Source: an uncultured Prevotella sp. (GTDB lineage Bacteria > Bacteroidota > Bacteroidia > Bacteroidales > Bacteroidaceae). From it: a stretch of 64,000 bases of DNA. The notes beneath the pieces are model-generated. The model was not told where the DNA came from and searched no databases. It was given only the letters and a program-made list of their open reading frames with translations. Every line of letters starts with the position of its first letter. Within the stretch, counting starts at the first letter, position 1. Positions 1 through 8,206 of the stretch are shown one piece after another. The stretch covers positions 1 to 64,000 of the forward strand of contig USJX01000001.1 in the NCBI GenBank assembly GCA_900555035.1, in the 5' to 3' direction. Made by a program: the position numbers and the translations under genes.

Positions 1-83
1 TCGGAGTCGGACTTCTCAAGTTTGCGCAGACGCTGGTTTATCTGGCGCAAAACAATATCTATGTCAGTACAGTCGTTTGCCAT
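1..83 (-). CDS. Hypothetical protein, 5' end only
   Basis: Reading leftward from the ATG at 83, an open frame begins MANDCTDIDIVLRQINQR and continues through LRKLEKSDS to the window edge. It would form an amphipathic helix. A -7 box (TATCTTTG on the minus strand, about position 100) lies just upstream, which supports a real start. Only about 27 residues are visible and I do not recognise the family. Confidence 0.5.
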   Translation of the reverse strand, partial: MANDCTDIDIVLRQINQRLRKLEKSDS

Positions 84-494
84 TGTTTTTGGTGCAAAGA
101 TAAGCATTTTTATCCACATGGCAAAATCACGATTTACATCCCTTAACGCAGACTTTTGACTTGTGGAAAATGCAAAAACGTATCTCCTGCCAGATAAATT
201 GTTGAAGGGCGATAATAGCCAAAGGAGACTTGCTGGCAGCATCACCGAAAAAGAACTCGCAAAATGAGCTGTTTTAAACAACCTACGTCCTCACCGACTC
301 AATCATTAAAGAGTTTGTAATGATGATGAAAATAAGCAAAATCAAGTTTATGCTTTATTAACGAGAAGTTTTCTATAGGGGTGCTGAGTAGTTACTTGTA
401 TATTTTTGATAGTTAATTAAATTTAAATGGGGTAAAAAAAGATATAGTTCGGTATTTTTTTTAGAGAAAAATTCTTCAAGTAGCTATTATTTTG
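84..494. other. Gene-less spacer
   Basis: No convincing coding frame. It holds the minus-strand promoter of the partial gene at the left edge and an inverted repeat CTGCCAG (187-193) / CTGGCAG (233-239) of unknown role. The rest is AT-rich sequence leading to the promoter of the next gene. Confidence 0.5.
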
Positions 495-502
495 TATCTT
501 TG
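495..502 (+). promoter_or_regulatory. Promoter -7 box of the Rpn-type nuclease gene
   Basis: TATCTTTG followed by CAGC matches the Bacteroidetes -7 consensus TAnnTTTG and lies 44 bases before the ATG at 547. Confidence 0.6.
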
Positions 503-546
503 CAGCATCTAACAGCATTTTTGCAGAAGATTTAAATGAATATCGT

Positions 547-1485
547 ATGAAACAGGTAGAAGAAAGATACATCAGCTTGTTGACCGACTTCGGCTTCAAG
601 CGTATTTTTGGAACGGCAATGAATAAGGATTTGCTGATTTGCTTCCTCAACAGCTTGTTTAATGGCAGACAGGTTGTGAAGGATGTTTCGTATCTGAATC
701 CAGAGCACGTGGGGGATGTCTATACCGACCGCAAAGCCATCTTCGACGTGTATTGTGAAGGGGAAAACGGCGAGAAGTTCATCGTTGAAATGCAAAACGC
801 CTACCAGACGTATTTCAAGGACCGATCTCTCTTCTATTCTACTTTCCCGATTCGTGAGCAGGCACCTATGGGGAATGACTGGAATTTCAAACTCAGTCAT
901 GTCTATACTGTTGCCCTGCTTAACTTCAATATGAACGAGGATGCCTTCGACAAGGAGAAGATTCGCCACCACGTGCAGTTGTGTGATACCGCAACCCACA
1001 AGGTTTTCTATGATAAGCTTGAGTTTATCTATGTAGAGATAGCCAAGTTCAATAAGACTTTGGAAGAGCTGGAAACGCTATATGACAAATGGCTTTATGC
1101 CTTGAAGAACCTCTATAAGCTTACCCAGCGTCCAAAGGAGTTATGCGATAAAGTCTTCGACCGCCTTTTCGAAGAGGCCGAGATTGCCAAGTTCACGCCT
1201 CAGGAGGTAAGGGAGTATGAAGCAAGCAAGAAGGCTTATCGGGATATCAAGAACTCTATTGATACAGCGAAAAATCAGGGTAAGGAAGAAGGTCTTGCCG
1301 AGGGCATAGAAATTGGTAAGAAAGAGGGCAGAAAAGAGGGTAGAAAAGAAGGAAGAAAAGAAGGAAGAATTGAAGCTAACACTGAAACTGCTCAGCGTTT
1401 GCTGGCTATGGGGCTTTCTATCGAACAAGTAGCCGAGGCTACTCAGCTGCCCTTGAATATCATTGAAAAACTGAGCAGATCTTAA
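547..1485 (+). CDS. Rpn family recombination-promoting nuclease / PD-(D/E)XK transposase-like protein
   Basis: 312 residues. The N-terminal two thirds match the Rpn/PDDEXK_2 family. It opens with the family signature LLTDFGFKRIFG (residues 11-22). Nuclease-core residues are D67 in FDVYC and E81/Q83 in VEMQ, the D-x(13)-ExQ spacing of PD-(D/E)XK enzymes. Family members are metal-dependent DNA endonucleases often annotated as putative transposases; here the nuclease fold is all that can be claimed. Residues about 250-275 are a low-complexity basic/acidic run with repeated GRKE units encoded by 12-base tandem repeats, common in this family and liable to length change. It is monocistronic, with its own promoter and a strong inverted repeat after the stop. 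Confidence 0.85.
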   Translation: MKQVEERYISLLTDFGFKRIFGTAMNKDLLICFLNSLFNGRQVVKDVSYLNPEHVGDVYTDRKAIFDVYCEGENGEKFIVEMQNAYQTYFKDRSLFYSTFPIREQAPMGNDWNFKLSHVYTVALLNFNMNEDAFDKEKIRHHVQLCDTATHKVFYDKLEFIYVEIAKFNKTLEELETLYDKWLYALKNLYKLTQRPKELCDKVFDRLFEEAEIAKFTPQEVREYEASKKAYRDIKNSIDTAKNQGKEEGLAEGIEIGKKEGRKEGRKEGRKEGRIEANTETAQRLLAMGLSIEQVAEATQLPLNIIEKLSRS

Positions 1486-1494
1486 TAGTTTGCT

Positions 1495-1532
1495 CCCGCT
1501 AGGCGCTTGCTCCCGTCAGGACGCCTAGTGGG
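1495..1532. repeat. Inverted repeat after the Rpn gene
   Basis: CCCGCTAGGCG (1495-1505) pairs with CGCCTAGTGGG (1522-1532). The loop contains CCCGTCAGG, resembling the CCCGTTAGGCG and TTCCGTCAGGCG elements near 4,551 and 19,441, so it is probably one of a dispersed chromosomal repeat family. It could also act as a terminator although no U-tract follows. Confidence 0.55.
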
Positions 1533-1597
1533 GGATGAAGCCTGATTGGAGCAATACTGTGAAGAAAGAATGTAGTAAAATAACTAACACATACAAA

Positions 1598-4432
1598 ATG
1601 AAATCTATTAACTTGATTATCTTGTTTTTGATGGCTGTATTGCCAACCCATGCTCGTGGCAATCAGTACAATCTGCAGCAACAGCAAGAAAAGAAAAAGA
1701 AAGAATATACAGTGGAAGTTTATGGTGACGTGAAAGATTCGTTTACCCAAGCCTATCTGAAGGCTTTTGTCACGGTGATGGACAAGGACAGCAACGTGAT
1801 AGATACCATGACGACGGCAGGAAGGGGAAAACGCCTCTTCTATATTACCCATGTTCCTGCACGTCCCGCTACTTATATCATCAAGGCAGCGTGTGATGGC
1901 TATGAGTCGAAGTGTATCAATCATACCATCAAATATATTGCACGCAATAAGGATTTCTCATTCCCTTCGCTTTTGCTCAAGAAGAAATTCAATAAGGATG
2001 TTGCCCTCGATGACGTGGTGGTGACAGGCACCAAGGTGAAGCTGGCTTACCGTGGCGACACGCTCGTCTTTAACGCCAGCGCATTCAATGTGCCTGATGG
2101 CTCCATGCTCGACGCTCTTATCAGACAGATGCCGGGAGCCGAAATGAAGAGTAATGGCGATATTTACGTAAACGGAAAAAAGATAGATTATCTGCTCCTC
2201 AACGGAAAAGACTTTTTCAAGGGGAAGAATCAGGTGATGCTCGACAATCTTCCTTACTATACCGTAAAGGAACTGAAGGTGTATGACCGTTCTTCTGAGA
2301 AAAGCCGACTCTTGGGTAAGGAGGTGGAGAAGAAAGACTATGTGATGGATGTGGCCCTGAAGCGTGAGTACGCTCGTGGATACATCGCCAACGTGGAGGC
2401 GGCAGGGGGTAGCGAAGACCGCTACCTGGCTCGTCTCTTCGGACTCTACTACACTGACAATTCACGAATCTCTGTATTCGGCAACCTAAATAACAAGAAC
2501 GAAACACGAAGACCGGGAAGTCAGGGTGACTGGTCGCCTTCCAACAGTCCGCAGGGACAGAAGACTACCCGCCAAGTGGGCGTTGACTTTAATACTTCAT
2601 CGAAGAATCAGAAAATACATGAGCAGGGAAACGTAACGTTTGCTTGGGACAATACGCACGAATTGACCCACAGCTCGCAGGAGAATTTTGCCTCTACCGG
2701 CAATATCTTCGGTAGAAGTATCAATGATTCGCGCAGCGATAACCATAGTTTCAACCTCTACAATAACTTCCGGGTGAGTGGAAAGTTGGGAGTATGGTTG
2801 GATACCCGTATCGACTACTCCGACAGAAAGACTTCATCGACAAACCGTAGTGCTACCTATTCTGCCAACCCTGAAAGATGGGGTGATATCAGGCAGACCA
2901 TCGATTCTACCTTTGCACAGAATGTAAGTGGCAGCCTGCATGACATCATCACCAACCGGTCGCTCTACCAATCACGCTCTAAAGTGCATGCATTCACAGG
3001 TAGTCAGACTGCTCTGGTATGGTATAAGTTGCCTTGGGGTGATAGAATAGAACTGGATTTGAATGGAAGCTGTGCCAGCTCTAAGCCAAACGAGTCTTTC
3101 AGCCTGAACCGCAATGAATATTTCAAGACTGGCGAGAAGGACTTGCGTAACTATTACAACGATAGCAGGTCGAACAGCTATAATATAAGAAGCACCTTTA
3201 AGTATGGAATAGAAATTCCATATACTAAATGGACCGTGTTGGTTGGCCCAGATTTTGAGCAAACCTATCAATCGGTGAAGGGCTTGAAATACCGTCTGGA
3301 TGAACTGGGCGGCGACTGGATATCCAATCCGGAACTGACGTTTGCTACGCTGCCTTCTAATATGGAACAGCTTTCGGGGGTGATTGACGAGGATGTGAGC
3401 AGAAGCTATCAAACGCTGAAAAAGAATACGGGTGGTGAACTTGTATTCCAAAGAAGTGGTCCTTCTTCGTACCTGGTTCTGTCGCTGAGCATTTCTGAAG
3501 AAAAGGAGCGACTTAATTACCATACATCGACTCTCGACACGATAGCCAGGAGAAGCCGTGTGGTATTCAGACCTTCGTTCATATACGATTGTAATGACGA
3601 TAAGAAGACTATCCGCTTATATTATTATATGCAGAGCCAGACGCCTGATTTCTTCAGCATCATGCCATACAGAGACAATTCGAATCCGCTGGCGGTGAGG
3701 GTGAACAATCCGGACCTGGAGAATTCGCTGTATCATCATTACGATGTAAACATCCGTTTCAACGGACTCAAGAATCAGCAGTATATAGGATTCTTCGCTA
3801 CGGGTAATTTCTATCATAATCTTGTGGGTACCCGCACTACTTATAATTCGCAGACGGGTGGCTACACCTATATGAGTGATAATATTGGTGGTGGCGGCAA
3901 CTGGGATTTCTGGACGACGACATCTTATGGTGTGGCTCTTGACAAGGCTAGATTGTTCCGTCTGGATTATCGTCTGTGGTTTAACGGTTTGCGCCGCAAG
4001 GATTTTGATATAGCTTACGATGATAATTCTTCCCAGCTCTGCTATGTGCTCAGAACTGAGTTGGGTAACAGTTTGTACTTCAAGTACCAGAAAGACAAGT
4101 TGAGCATCAACTTGGGTGGTAAGGTGGAGTGGAAGCATGGTACCAGCGACCGCAGCAATTTCGAGAAATTGAATGCCTATGATTTTGAGTATGGTGGCAA
4201 CATGACTTACACCTTGCCTCTGGGCATTTCGTTCTCTACCGACCTGAAGGAATATTGCAGGCGTGGTTACAGCGAGAAATCGTTTAACACCAGTGATCTG
4301 GTATGGAACGCCTCGCTATCCCGTTCGTTCTGCAAAGGCAAGCTGACGCTGAAGGCCGAGGCTTTTGATATTCTTCAGAATCTCTCGAGCACCGTGTATG
4401 AGGTGGGCGGCCAGGGCAAGACCGAGAAATGA
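1598..4432 (+). CDS. Outer-membrane beta-barrel protein with CarboxypepD_reg-like N-terminus (TonB-receptor-like)
   Basis: 944 residues from the ATG at 1598, chosen because it begins a signal peptide (MKSINLIILFLMAVLPTHA); the longer frame from 1535 adds only non-signal residues. After the signal come a carboxypeptidase-regulatory-like Ig domain (about 30-130), a plug-like segment containing LDDVVVTGTKVK (about 143-155) and NGKKIDYLLLNGKDFF, and a long beta-barrel of the OMP_b-brl_3 type. Such Bacteroidetes proteins are outer-membrane barrels of uncertain substrate. The frame ends at a TGA (4430-4432), but the same frame continues for 24 more sense codons to a TAA at 4505-4507, and the extension (NNTLPSYAMVHLMYKF...) is the expected last barrel strand. 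The gene therefore seems cut short by one nonsense mutation. Confidence 0.85.
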   Translation: MKSINLIILFLMAVLPTHARGNQYNLQQQQEKKKKEYTVEVYGDVKDSFTQAYLKAFVTVMDKDSNVIDTMTTAGRGKRLFYITHVPARPATYIIKAACDGYESKCINHTIKYIARNKDFSFPSLLLKKKFNKDVALDDVVVTGTKVKLAYRGDTLVFNASAFNVPDGSMLDALIRQMPGAEMKSNGDIYVNGKKIDYLLLNGKDFFKGKNQVMLDNLPYYTVKELKVYDRSSEKSRLLGKEVEKKDYVMDVALKREYARGYIANVEAAGGSEDRYLARLFGLYYTDNSRISVFGNLNNKNETRRPGSQGDWSPSNSPQGQKTTRQVGVDFNTSSKNQKIHEQGNVTFAWDNTHELTHSSQENFASTGNIFGRSINDSRSDNHSFNLYNNFRVSGKLGVWLDTRIDYSDRKTSSTNRSATYSANPERWGDIRQTIDSTFAQNVSGSLHDIITNRSLYQSRSKVHAFTGSQTALVWYKLPWGDRIELDLNGSCASSKPNESFSLNRNEYFKTGEKDLRNYYNDSRSNSYNIRSTFKYGIEIPYTKWTVLVGPDFEQTYQSVKGLKYRLDELGGDWISNPELTFATLPSNMEQLSGVIDEDVSRSYQTLKKNTGGELVFQRSGPSSYLVLSLSISEEKERLNYHTSTLDTIARRSRVVFRPSFIYDCNDDKKTIRLYYYMQSQTPDFFSIMPYRDNSNPLAVRVNNPDLENSLYHHYDVNIRFNGLKNQQYIGFFATGNFYHNLVGTRTTYNSQTGGYTYMSDNIGGGGNWDFWTTTSYGVALDKARLFRLDYRLWFNGLRRKDFDIAYDDNSSQLCYVLRTELGNSLYFKYQKDKLSINLGGKVEWKHGTSDRSNFEKLNAYDFEYGGNMTYTLPLGISFSTDLKEYCRRGYSEKSFNTSDLVWNASLSRSFCKGKLTLKAEAFDILQNLSSTVYEVGGQGKTEK

Positions 4433-4508
4433 AACAATACGCTGCCAAGCTATGCGATGGTGCATTTGATGTATAAATTCAGCAAGGCGCCGAAGGGGAA
4501 GAGGTAAC

Positions 4509-4546
4509 TCTGCGCTAATGGTATGAAAAAAGCATGTTAGCGCAGA
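4509..4546 (+). terminator. Hairpin after the barrel gene
   Basis: TCTGCGCTAA (4509-4518) is perfectly complementary to TTAGCGCAGA (4537-4546). It starts two bases after the ancestral TAA at 4505-4507, which also supports that TAA as the original gene end. Confidence 0.65.
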
Positions 4547-4550
4547 TTAT

Positions 4551-4632
4551 CCCGTTAGGCGCTCGGCGGATTTGCAATCCGCCGTTAAAAAATGTCCTAA
4601 CCTTTTTGGGCTTTGCGGATTTGCAATCCGCA
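4551..4632. repeat. Dispersed repeat with two GCGGATTTGCAATCCGC hairpins, copy A
   Basis: Two palindromes, CGGCGGATTTGCAATCCGCCG (4564-4584) and TGCGGATTTGCAATCCGCA (4614-4632), are separated by a spacer containing ATGTCCTAACC. A second copy with the same order and a near-identical spacer is at 19,477-19,546. It looks like a REP-type intergenic element of this genome. Confidence 0.75.
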
Positions 4633-4680
4633 ACATCCAGTTTGTGCATTTCGACACCAGGCGGGAGTAAACGCAAAAAA

Positions 4681-4708
4681 AAGAGGAAAGCAATGCTGCT
4701 TTCCTCTT
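4681..4708. terminator. Bidirectional rho-independent terminator
   Basis: Perfect 12-bp stem AAGAGGAAAGCA (4681-4692) / TGCTTTCCTCTT (4697-4708) with a 4-base loop. It is flanked by A-runs on the left and T-runs on the right, so it works both ways. It lies immediately downstream of tRNA-His on the minus strand. Confidence 0.85.
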
Positions 4709-4721
4709 TTTAAGTGTTCAG

Positions 4722-4796
4722 GGTGGAAGGTGGGACTCGAACCCACGACATTCAGAACCACAATCTGACGCTCTAACCAACTGAACTACGTCCACC
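4722..4796 (-). tRNA. tRNA-His (anticodon GTG)
   Basis: The minus strand folds as a cloverleaf. The anticodon arm is CAGA-TTGTGGT-TCTG with anticodon GTG. The T arm is GTGGG-TTCGAGT-CCCAC. The acceptor GTGGACG pairs with CTTCCAC, with a mismatch at the sixth pair. The extra G at position -1 opposite C73 is the histidine tRNA hallmark. CCA is not encoded. Confidence 0.93.
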
Positions 4797-4871
4797 ATTT
4801 TTTAAGTGAGTGCAAAGGTACGGAAAAAATTTGGTTCCACCAAATATTTCCGTACTTTTTTACATTTTTTT

Positions 4872-5288
4872 TTATTTTGCAGGGCTGTTTGGCACTACAG
4901 GAGCTGCTTTTTCAGCTGCAGCAGGCGCTGCTTTCTCTGCTCTGGCTGCTGCTGGCGCTGCCTTCTGAGCACCGGCTGCTGCATCCTTGCTGGCACCTGG
5001 CATAGCAGGAAGAGCGGTCTGCTCCTGGGTAGCACCCTCCATTACGCTGCTCTCGCCCACAGCCTGTGGAGCTACGTAAGCGCAAACTATGCTGATTACT
5101 ACCATCAGACCGGCAAGGGTCCATGTAATCTTTTCTACTACATCGGTGGTCTTGCGAACACCCATGATAGAGTTGGTTGAAGAGAAGTTAGATGCCAATC
5201 CACCTCCCTTTGACTCCTGGATCAAGACGATGAGTACCATCAAGATGGATACCAGGACAATCAATACTACAAATAATGTGTAAATCAT
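4872..5288 (-). CDS. secG: Preprotein translocase subunit SecG
   Basis: 138 residues. Two transmembrane helices (about 3-22 and 52-72) flank the SecG signature LIQESKGGGLASNFSS (about 22-37). SecG associates with SecYE in the inner membrane and aids export. The last ~55 residues are an Ala/Lys/Pro-rich tail, a common low-complexity extension in Bacteroidales SecG. It is the last gene of a leftward run (sigma-54 activator, lptE, TPR protein, secG). Confidence 0.93.
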   Translation of the reverse strand: MIYTLFVVLIVLVSILMVLIVLIQESKGGGLASNFSSTNSIMGVRKTTDVVEKITWTLAGLMVVISIVCAYVAPQAVGESSVMEGATQEQTALPAMPGASKDAAAGAQKAAPAAARAEKAAPAAAEKAAPVVPNSPAK

Positions 5289-5317
5289 TTTTTTAAAACT
5301 AGTTTTATTATTATTAT

Positions 5318-6136
5318 TTATTTTCTTTTCTTCTCGTTGAGCATCAGTTTTTCGAGGAAGCGGAGCTGATCTACATAGAACGCACTCTTCTGAGGATGCT
5401 GCTTGTACAGGCGGTCGATAATCTGATAGGCCCGTTCGTACTTGCCCTGCTTGATGTAGATTCGGGCAAGGGTCTCCGTGAAGACACCACCGTTTTCTGA
5501 GGCAGCTTGGGCTTCGGAAGAATCTGCTTCTGCAGTTTCCTTCTTTTCCTCCATCTCTTCCTTTTCTTCCTTCTCTTCCTTCTTCTCCATCAACTCGCTC
5601 TCCTGATCCTCCTCCTCCTTATCCTTGTGGAGCTTGAATCCGCCTTCTTCTATGAAGTCGTCGATGAGGGTGATGGTTCTTGATGGCTGCTCGTGCTCGG
5701 TTTCCGTCTCTGTCTCCATCAGATAGGCCACGTAGTCAACGGCGGCATCGGCTGGCGTTGGCTTGCGCTTCTCTTCCGGTTCCTTCTCCCTTTCCTCTGC
5801 TTCGGTTGGGATGGAGTGCAGGAAGTGGTCGATGAGACTGCTGGTGCGGTCGCTCTTCGGCTTGCCTTCCACAGCTTCGTGGCGGTTTGAGTTCTGGCTC
5901 TTGAGCTGATAGTGGGCTGCCTCTACCATCTGGAAGATGACCTTGCGGTCGGAGATGTAGATGGCGGCACGGCGCAGTTCCTCGTTGAAGCTCGGGTCGT
6001 GGAGCAGGTACAGGTTCTGCAACATCAGAAGGCGAGCCGTCTGATAGTACGGATAGAGGGCCAGGAGGGCGCGCAAATCATAGAGCGTCTCCCGGTTCAT
6101 TTCCTCAGGATGTTGTATCAATCTGTTTAGTTCCAC
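5318..6136 (-). CDS. Hypothetical protein with acidic coiled region and C-terminal TPR-like repeat
   Basis: 272 residues, no signal peptide. The N-terminal ~75 residues are helical. The middle (about 165-205) is a Glu/Lys-rich low-complexity stretch (EEKEEKEEMEEKKE). The C-terminal ~45 residues resemble a tetratricopeptide repeat (ETLARIYIKQGKYERAYQII). Proteins of this type lie between lptE and secG in related Bacteroidales; no enzymatic motif is visible. It is probably a cytoplasmic scaffold in the same transcript as lptE and secG, 30 bases from secG and 44 from lptE. Confidence 0.75.
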   Translation of the reverse strand: MELNRLIQHPEEMNRETLYDLRALLALYPYYQTARLLMLQNLYLLHDPSFNEELRRAAIYISDRKVIFQMVEAAHYQLKSQNSNRHEAVEGKPKSDRTSSLIDHFLHSIPTEAEEREKEPEEKRKPTPADAAVDYVAYLMETETETEHEQPSRTITLIDDFIEEGGFKLHKDKEEEDQESELMEKKEEKEEKEEMEEKKETAEADSSEAQAASENGGVFTETLARIYIKQGKYERAYQIIDRLYKQHPQKSAFYVDQLRFLEKLMLNEKKRK

Positions 6137-6180
6137 GATACTATTAACTTTAAACTATAAACTATTAACTCTAAATTCTA

Positions 6181-6702
6181 CTACCAGTTTGCCACGGTGG
6201 CGTTGAAAATCTGATCAACCAGGTCTTTTACCATCTGCGTTACCAACTCTTCCTGCACAGAGGCGAGGCTCTGGGTGGTATCGTAGGTCTTGGCAGAGGT
6301 GAACTGGCGCTCGAAATCCTCGTTGTGGTTCTTGGTGTTGGTGAAGCGTACGTTCACCGTGATGCTCAGCTCGGTCTGGGCTGAATATCCCTCGGCACTC
6401 ACCGACTTGTTGCGCTGTGAGTATTGGGTAATCTCGCCCTCTATCTTCAGGTCGCCATTGCGGCTCACCTGGCGGAGCTGGGTGTTGCTGGCAAACTTAT
6501 CCTTCAGTTCGTTGTTGAACATCGGACCCATTGGTCCCCATACATAGGAACTGCGGATAGGGAAGTCGGCCAACTGGATGGTCTTGGTCTTGGTGTAGTC
6601 GATGCTGGCGCCGTTGAACTTGTAGCTCACGGAGCAGGCTGCGGTGACACCCATCACCAGGACGATGCCTATTATATATATGTACGCGCGTAGATGCTTC
6701 AT
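6181..6702 (-). CDS. lptE: LPS assembly lipoprotein LptE
   Basis: 173 residues. A lipoprotein signal ends at the lipobox cysteine C23 (TAAC). The body carries the LptE-family pattern FNGASIDYTKTKTIQLADFP and a long beta/alpha remainder. LptE is the outer-membrane lipoprotein that plugs the LptD barrel during lipopolysaccharide delivery. The start overlaps the end of the upstream sigma-54 activator gene by 4 bases, which suggests translational coupling. Confidence 0.88.
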   Translation of the reverse strand: MKHLRAYIYIIGIVLVMGVTAACSVSYKFNGASIDYTKTKTIQLADFPIRSSYVWGPMGPMFNNELKDKFASNTQLRQVSRNGDLKIEGEITQYSQRNKSVSAEGYSAQTELSITVNVRFTNTKNHNEDFERQFTSAKTYDTTQSLASVQEELVTQMVKDLVDQIFNATVANW

Positions 6703-8084
6703 AAATCGTATTTTTTAATTCTTCTGTAGAGCGTTCTGTCAGAGATGCCCAGTTCCTCGGCTGCCTTCTTGCGGTTGCCGTTGTTGCGTTCCAGGGCTCG
6801 CTCTATCATCTGTCGGCTCAGTTCATTGAGGTTGAGCGATTCGTTCTCGCTCTCATTCTCCGTGTCCTTGATTTCCTCTGCCTCGATATCCTCAGCATCC
6901 CGTCTTGGTTCGGCATAGATTCTGCCTTCCTGCAGACTGCCGAAGTTGGAAGGGTAGTGGGCTGATGGCATTTCTACTGATGGGGCTGAAATCTCCGATA
7001 CCGATGGAGAAGTGATGCCCGATACCGATGATGGCATTCCTGAAACCGATGGTACGCCTGAAACCGTGGCTGGAGGCATTCCCGAGATGTTTTGCGGATG
7101 ATGGTTGAAACCATTGGCACCGCTGAGTCCCCGAGCTTCATCTAGCTGGTCGCGCAGCGATTTCATCTCTCTTCTCAGGTCGCTCACGTTTCCCCTGAGT
7201 TCGTAGAGAATCTTGTAGAGCATCTCACGTTCGCTTTCGTAGCTATGCTGCTCGTTTCCGGCTTGCGGAATGGTGGCGAGCTGGGTAGTTTCCTCATCTC
7301 TCGGGATGAACTGCGAGAGGGTTTCGAGATTGATTTCCCTTTCCCGGCTCAACACCGACATCTGCTCGGTGATGTTCTTGAGTTGTCGCACGTTGCCTGG
7401 CCACTTATATTTCAGCATGAGAGCTTTGGCATCCTCGGTGAGTGAAATCTTAGGCAATCGATATTTCTCAGCCATCTGCATTGCAAAGAGGCGGAAGAGC
7501 AGGAGGATGTCGTTGCCACGTTCACGCAGCGGAGGCATCTGGATAGGGATGGTATTCAAGCGATAGTAGAGGTCTTCGCGGAATTTTCCCTCGCTCACAG
7601 CCTTGCGCATGTTCACGTTGGTGGCTGCCACAATTCTTACATCAGTCTTTCTGATTTCTGTGCCGCCCACACGGATGTATTCACCCGTTTCGAGCACACG
7701 CAGCAGTCGGGCTTGCGTCTGTATCGGCAGTTCACCCACCTCATCGAGGAAGATGGTACCCTTGTTGGCGATGCCGAAATATCCTTCGCTTTCGCCGATG
7801 GCTCCGGTGAAGGATCCTTTTTCATGACCGAAGAGTTCGCTGTCGATGGTACCCTCCGGGATACTGCCGCAGTTGATGGCGAAATATCTTTCGCGTCTTC
7901 TCGGCGAGTTATCGTGAATGACTCGTGGGATGATTTCCTTACCCACACCGCTCTCTCCGATGATAAGCACGGAAAGGTCGGTCGGTGCCACCTGCAGGGC
8001 GACATCGAGAGCACGGTTCAATCCGTCGCTATTGCCGACGATATTGTAGCGTTGTTTTATTTTCTGTAGTTCAGAATTATCCAT
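6699..8084 (-). CDS. Sigma-54-dependent transcriptional activator (AAA+ and Fis-type HTH, no receiver domain)
   Basis: 461 residues. The AAA+ domain has Walker A GESGVGKE (43-50), the sigma-54-contacting loop as GSFTGA (90-95, instead of the classical GAFTGA, as in many Bacteroidetes homologues), Walker B IFLDEVGE (111-118) and the GNVRQL motif. A Ser/Pro/Val low-complexity linker with repeated SVSG units separates it from a C-terminal Fis helix-turn-helix (GNRKKAAEELGISDRTLYRR). No receiver or sensory domain precedes the ATPase, so it may be controlled by abundance or a partner protein. It heads the lptE-TPR-secG operon with its own promoter. Confidence 0.92.
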   Translation of the reverse strand: MDNSELQKIKQRYNIVGNSDGLNRALDVALQVAPTDLSVLIIGESGVGKEIIPRVIHDNSPRRRERYFAINCGSIPEGTIDSELFGHEKGSFTGAIGESEGYFGIANKGTIFLDEVGELPIQTQARLLRVLETGEYIRVGGTEIRKTDVRIVAATNVNMRKAVSEGKFREDLYYRLNTIPIQMPPLRERGNDILLLFRLFAMQMAEKYRLPKISLTEDAKALMLKYKWPGNVRQLKNITEQMSVLSREREINLETLSQFIPRDEETTQLATIPQAGNEQHSYESEREMLYKILYELRGNVSDLRREMKSLRDQLDEARGLSGANGFNHHPQNISGMPPATVSGVPSVSGMPSSVSGITSPSVSEISAPSVEMPSAHYPSNFGSLQEGRIYAEPRRDAEDIEAEEIKDTENESENESLNLNELSRQMIERALERNNGNRKKAAEELGISDRTLYRRIKKYDL

Positions 8085-8092
8085 TTAGCTGC

Positions 8093-8100
8093 CAAAATTA
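8093..8100 (-). promoter_or_regulatory. -7 box of the sigma-54 activator operon
   Basis: Minus-strand TAATTTTG lies 8 bases upstream of the ATG at 8084, so the leader would be nearly absent. Confidence 0.5.
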
Positions 8101-8206
8101 CACATTTTTTTTGAATTAACTGCCTTTTTTGCCCAAAAAGTGGGTATAATAAGGTAGAAAATAGGCGAAAATGTGATATTTCGCCTATTCTCTACGTATT
8201 TCGAGC

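Noticed and set aside
1535..1597. Start of the barrel gene at 1535
   Set aside because: The ATG at 1598 begins a typical signal peptide; the extra 21 residues would block it.
4430..4432. Selenocysteine reading of the in-frame TGA
   Set aside because: No selenocysteine context is expected in a beta-barrel and no SECIS-like hairpin directly follows; a nonsense mutation is simpler.
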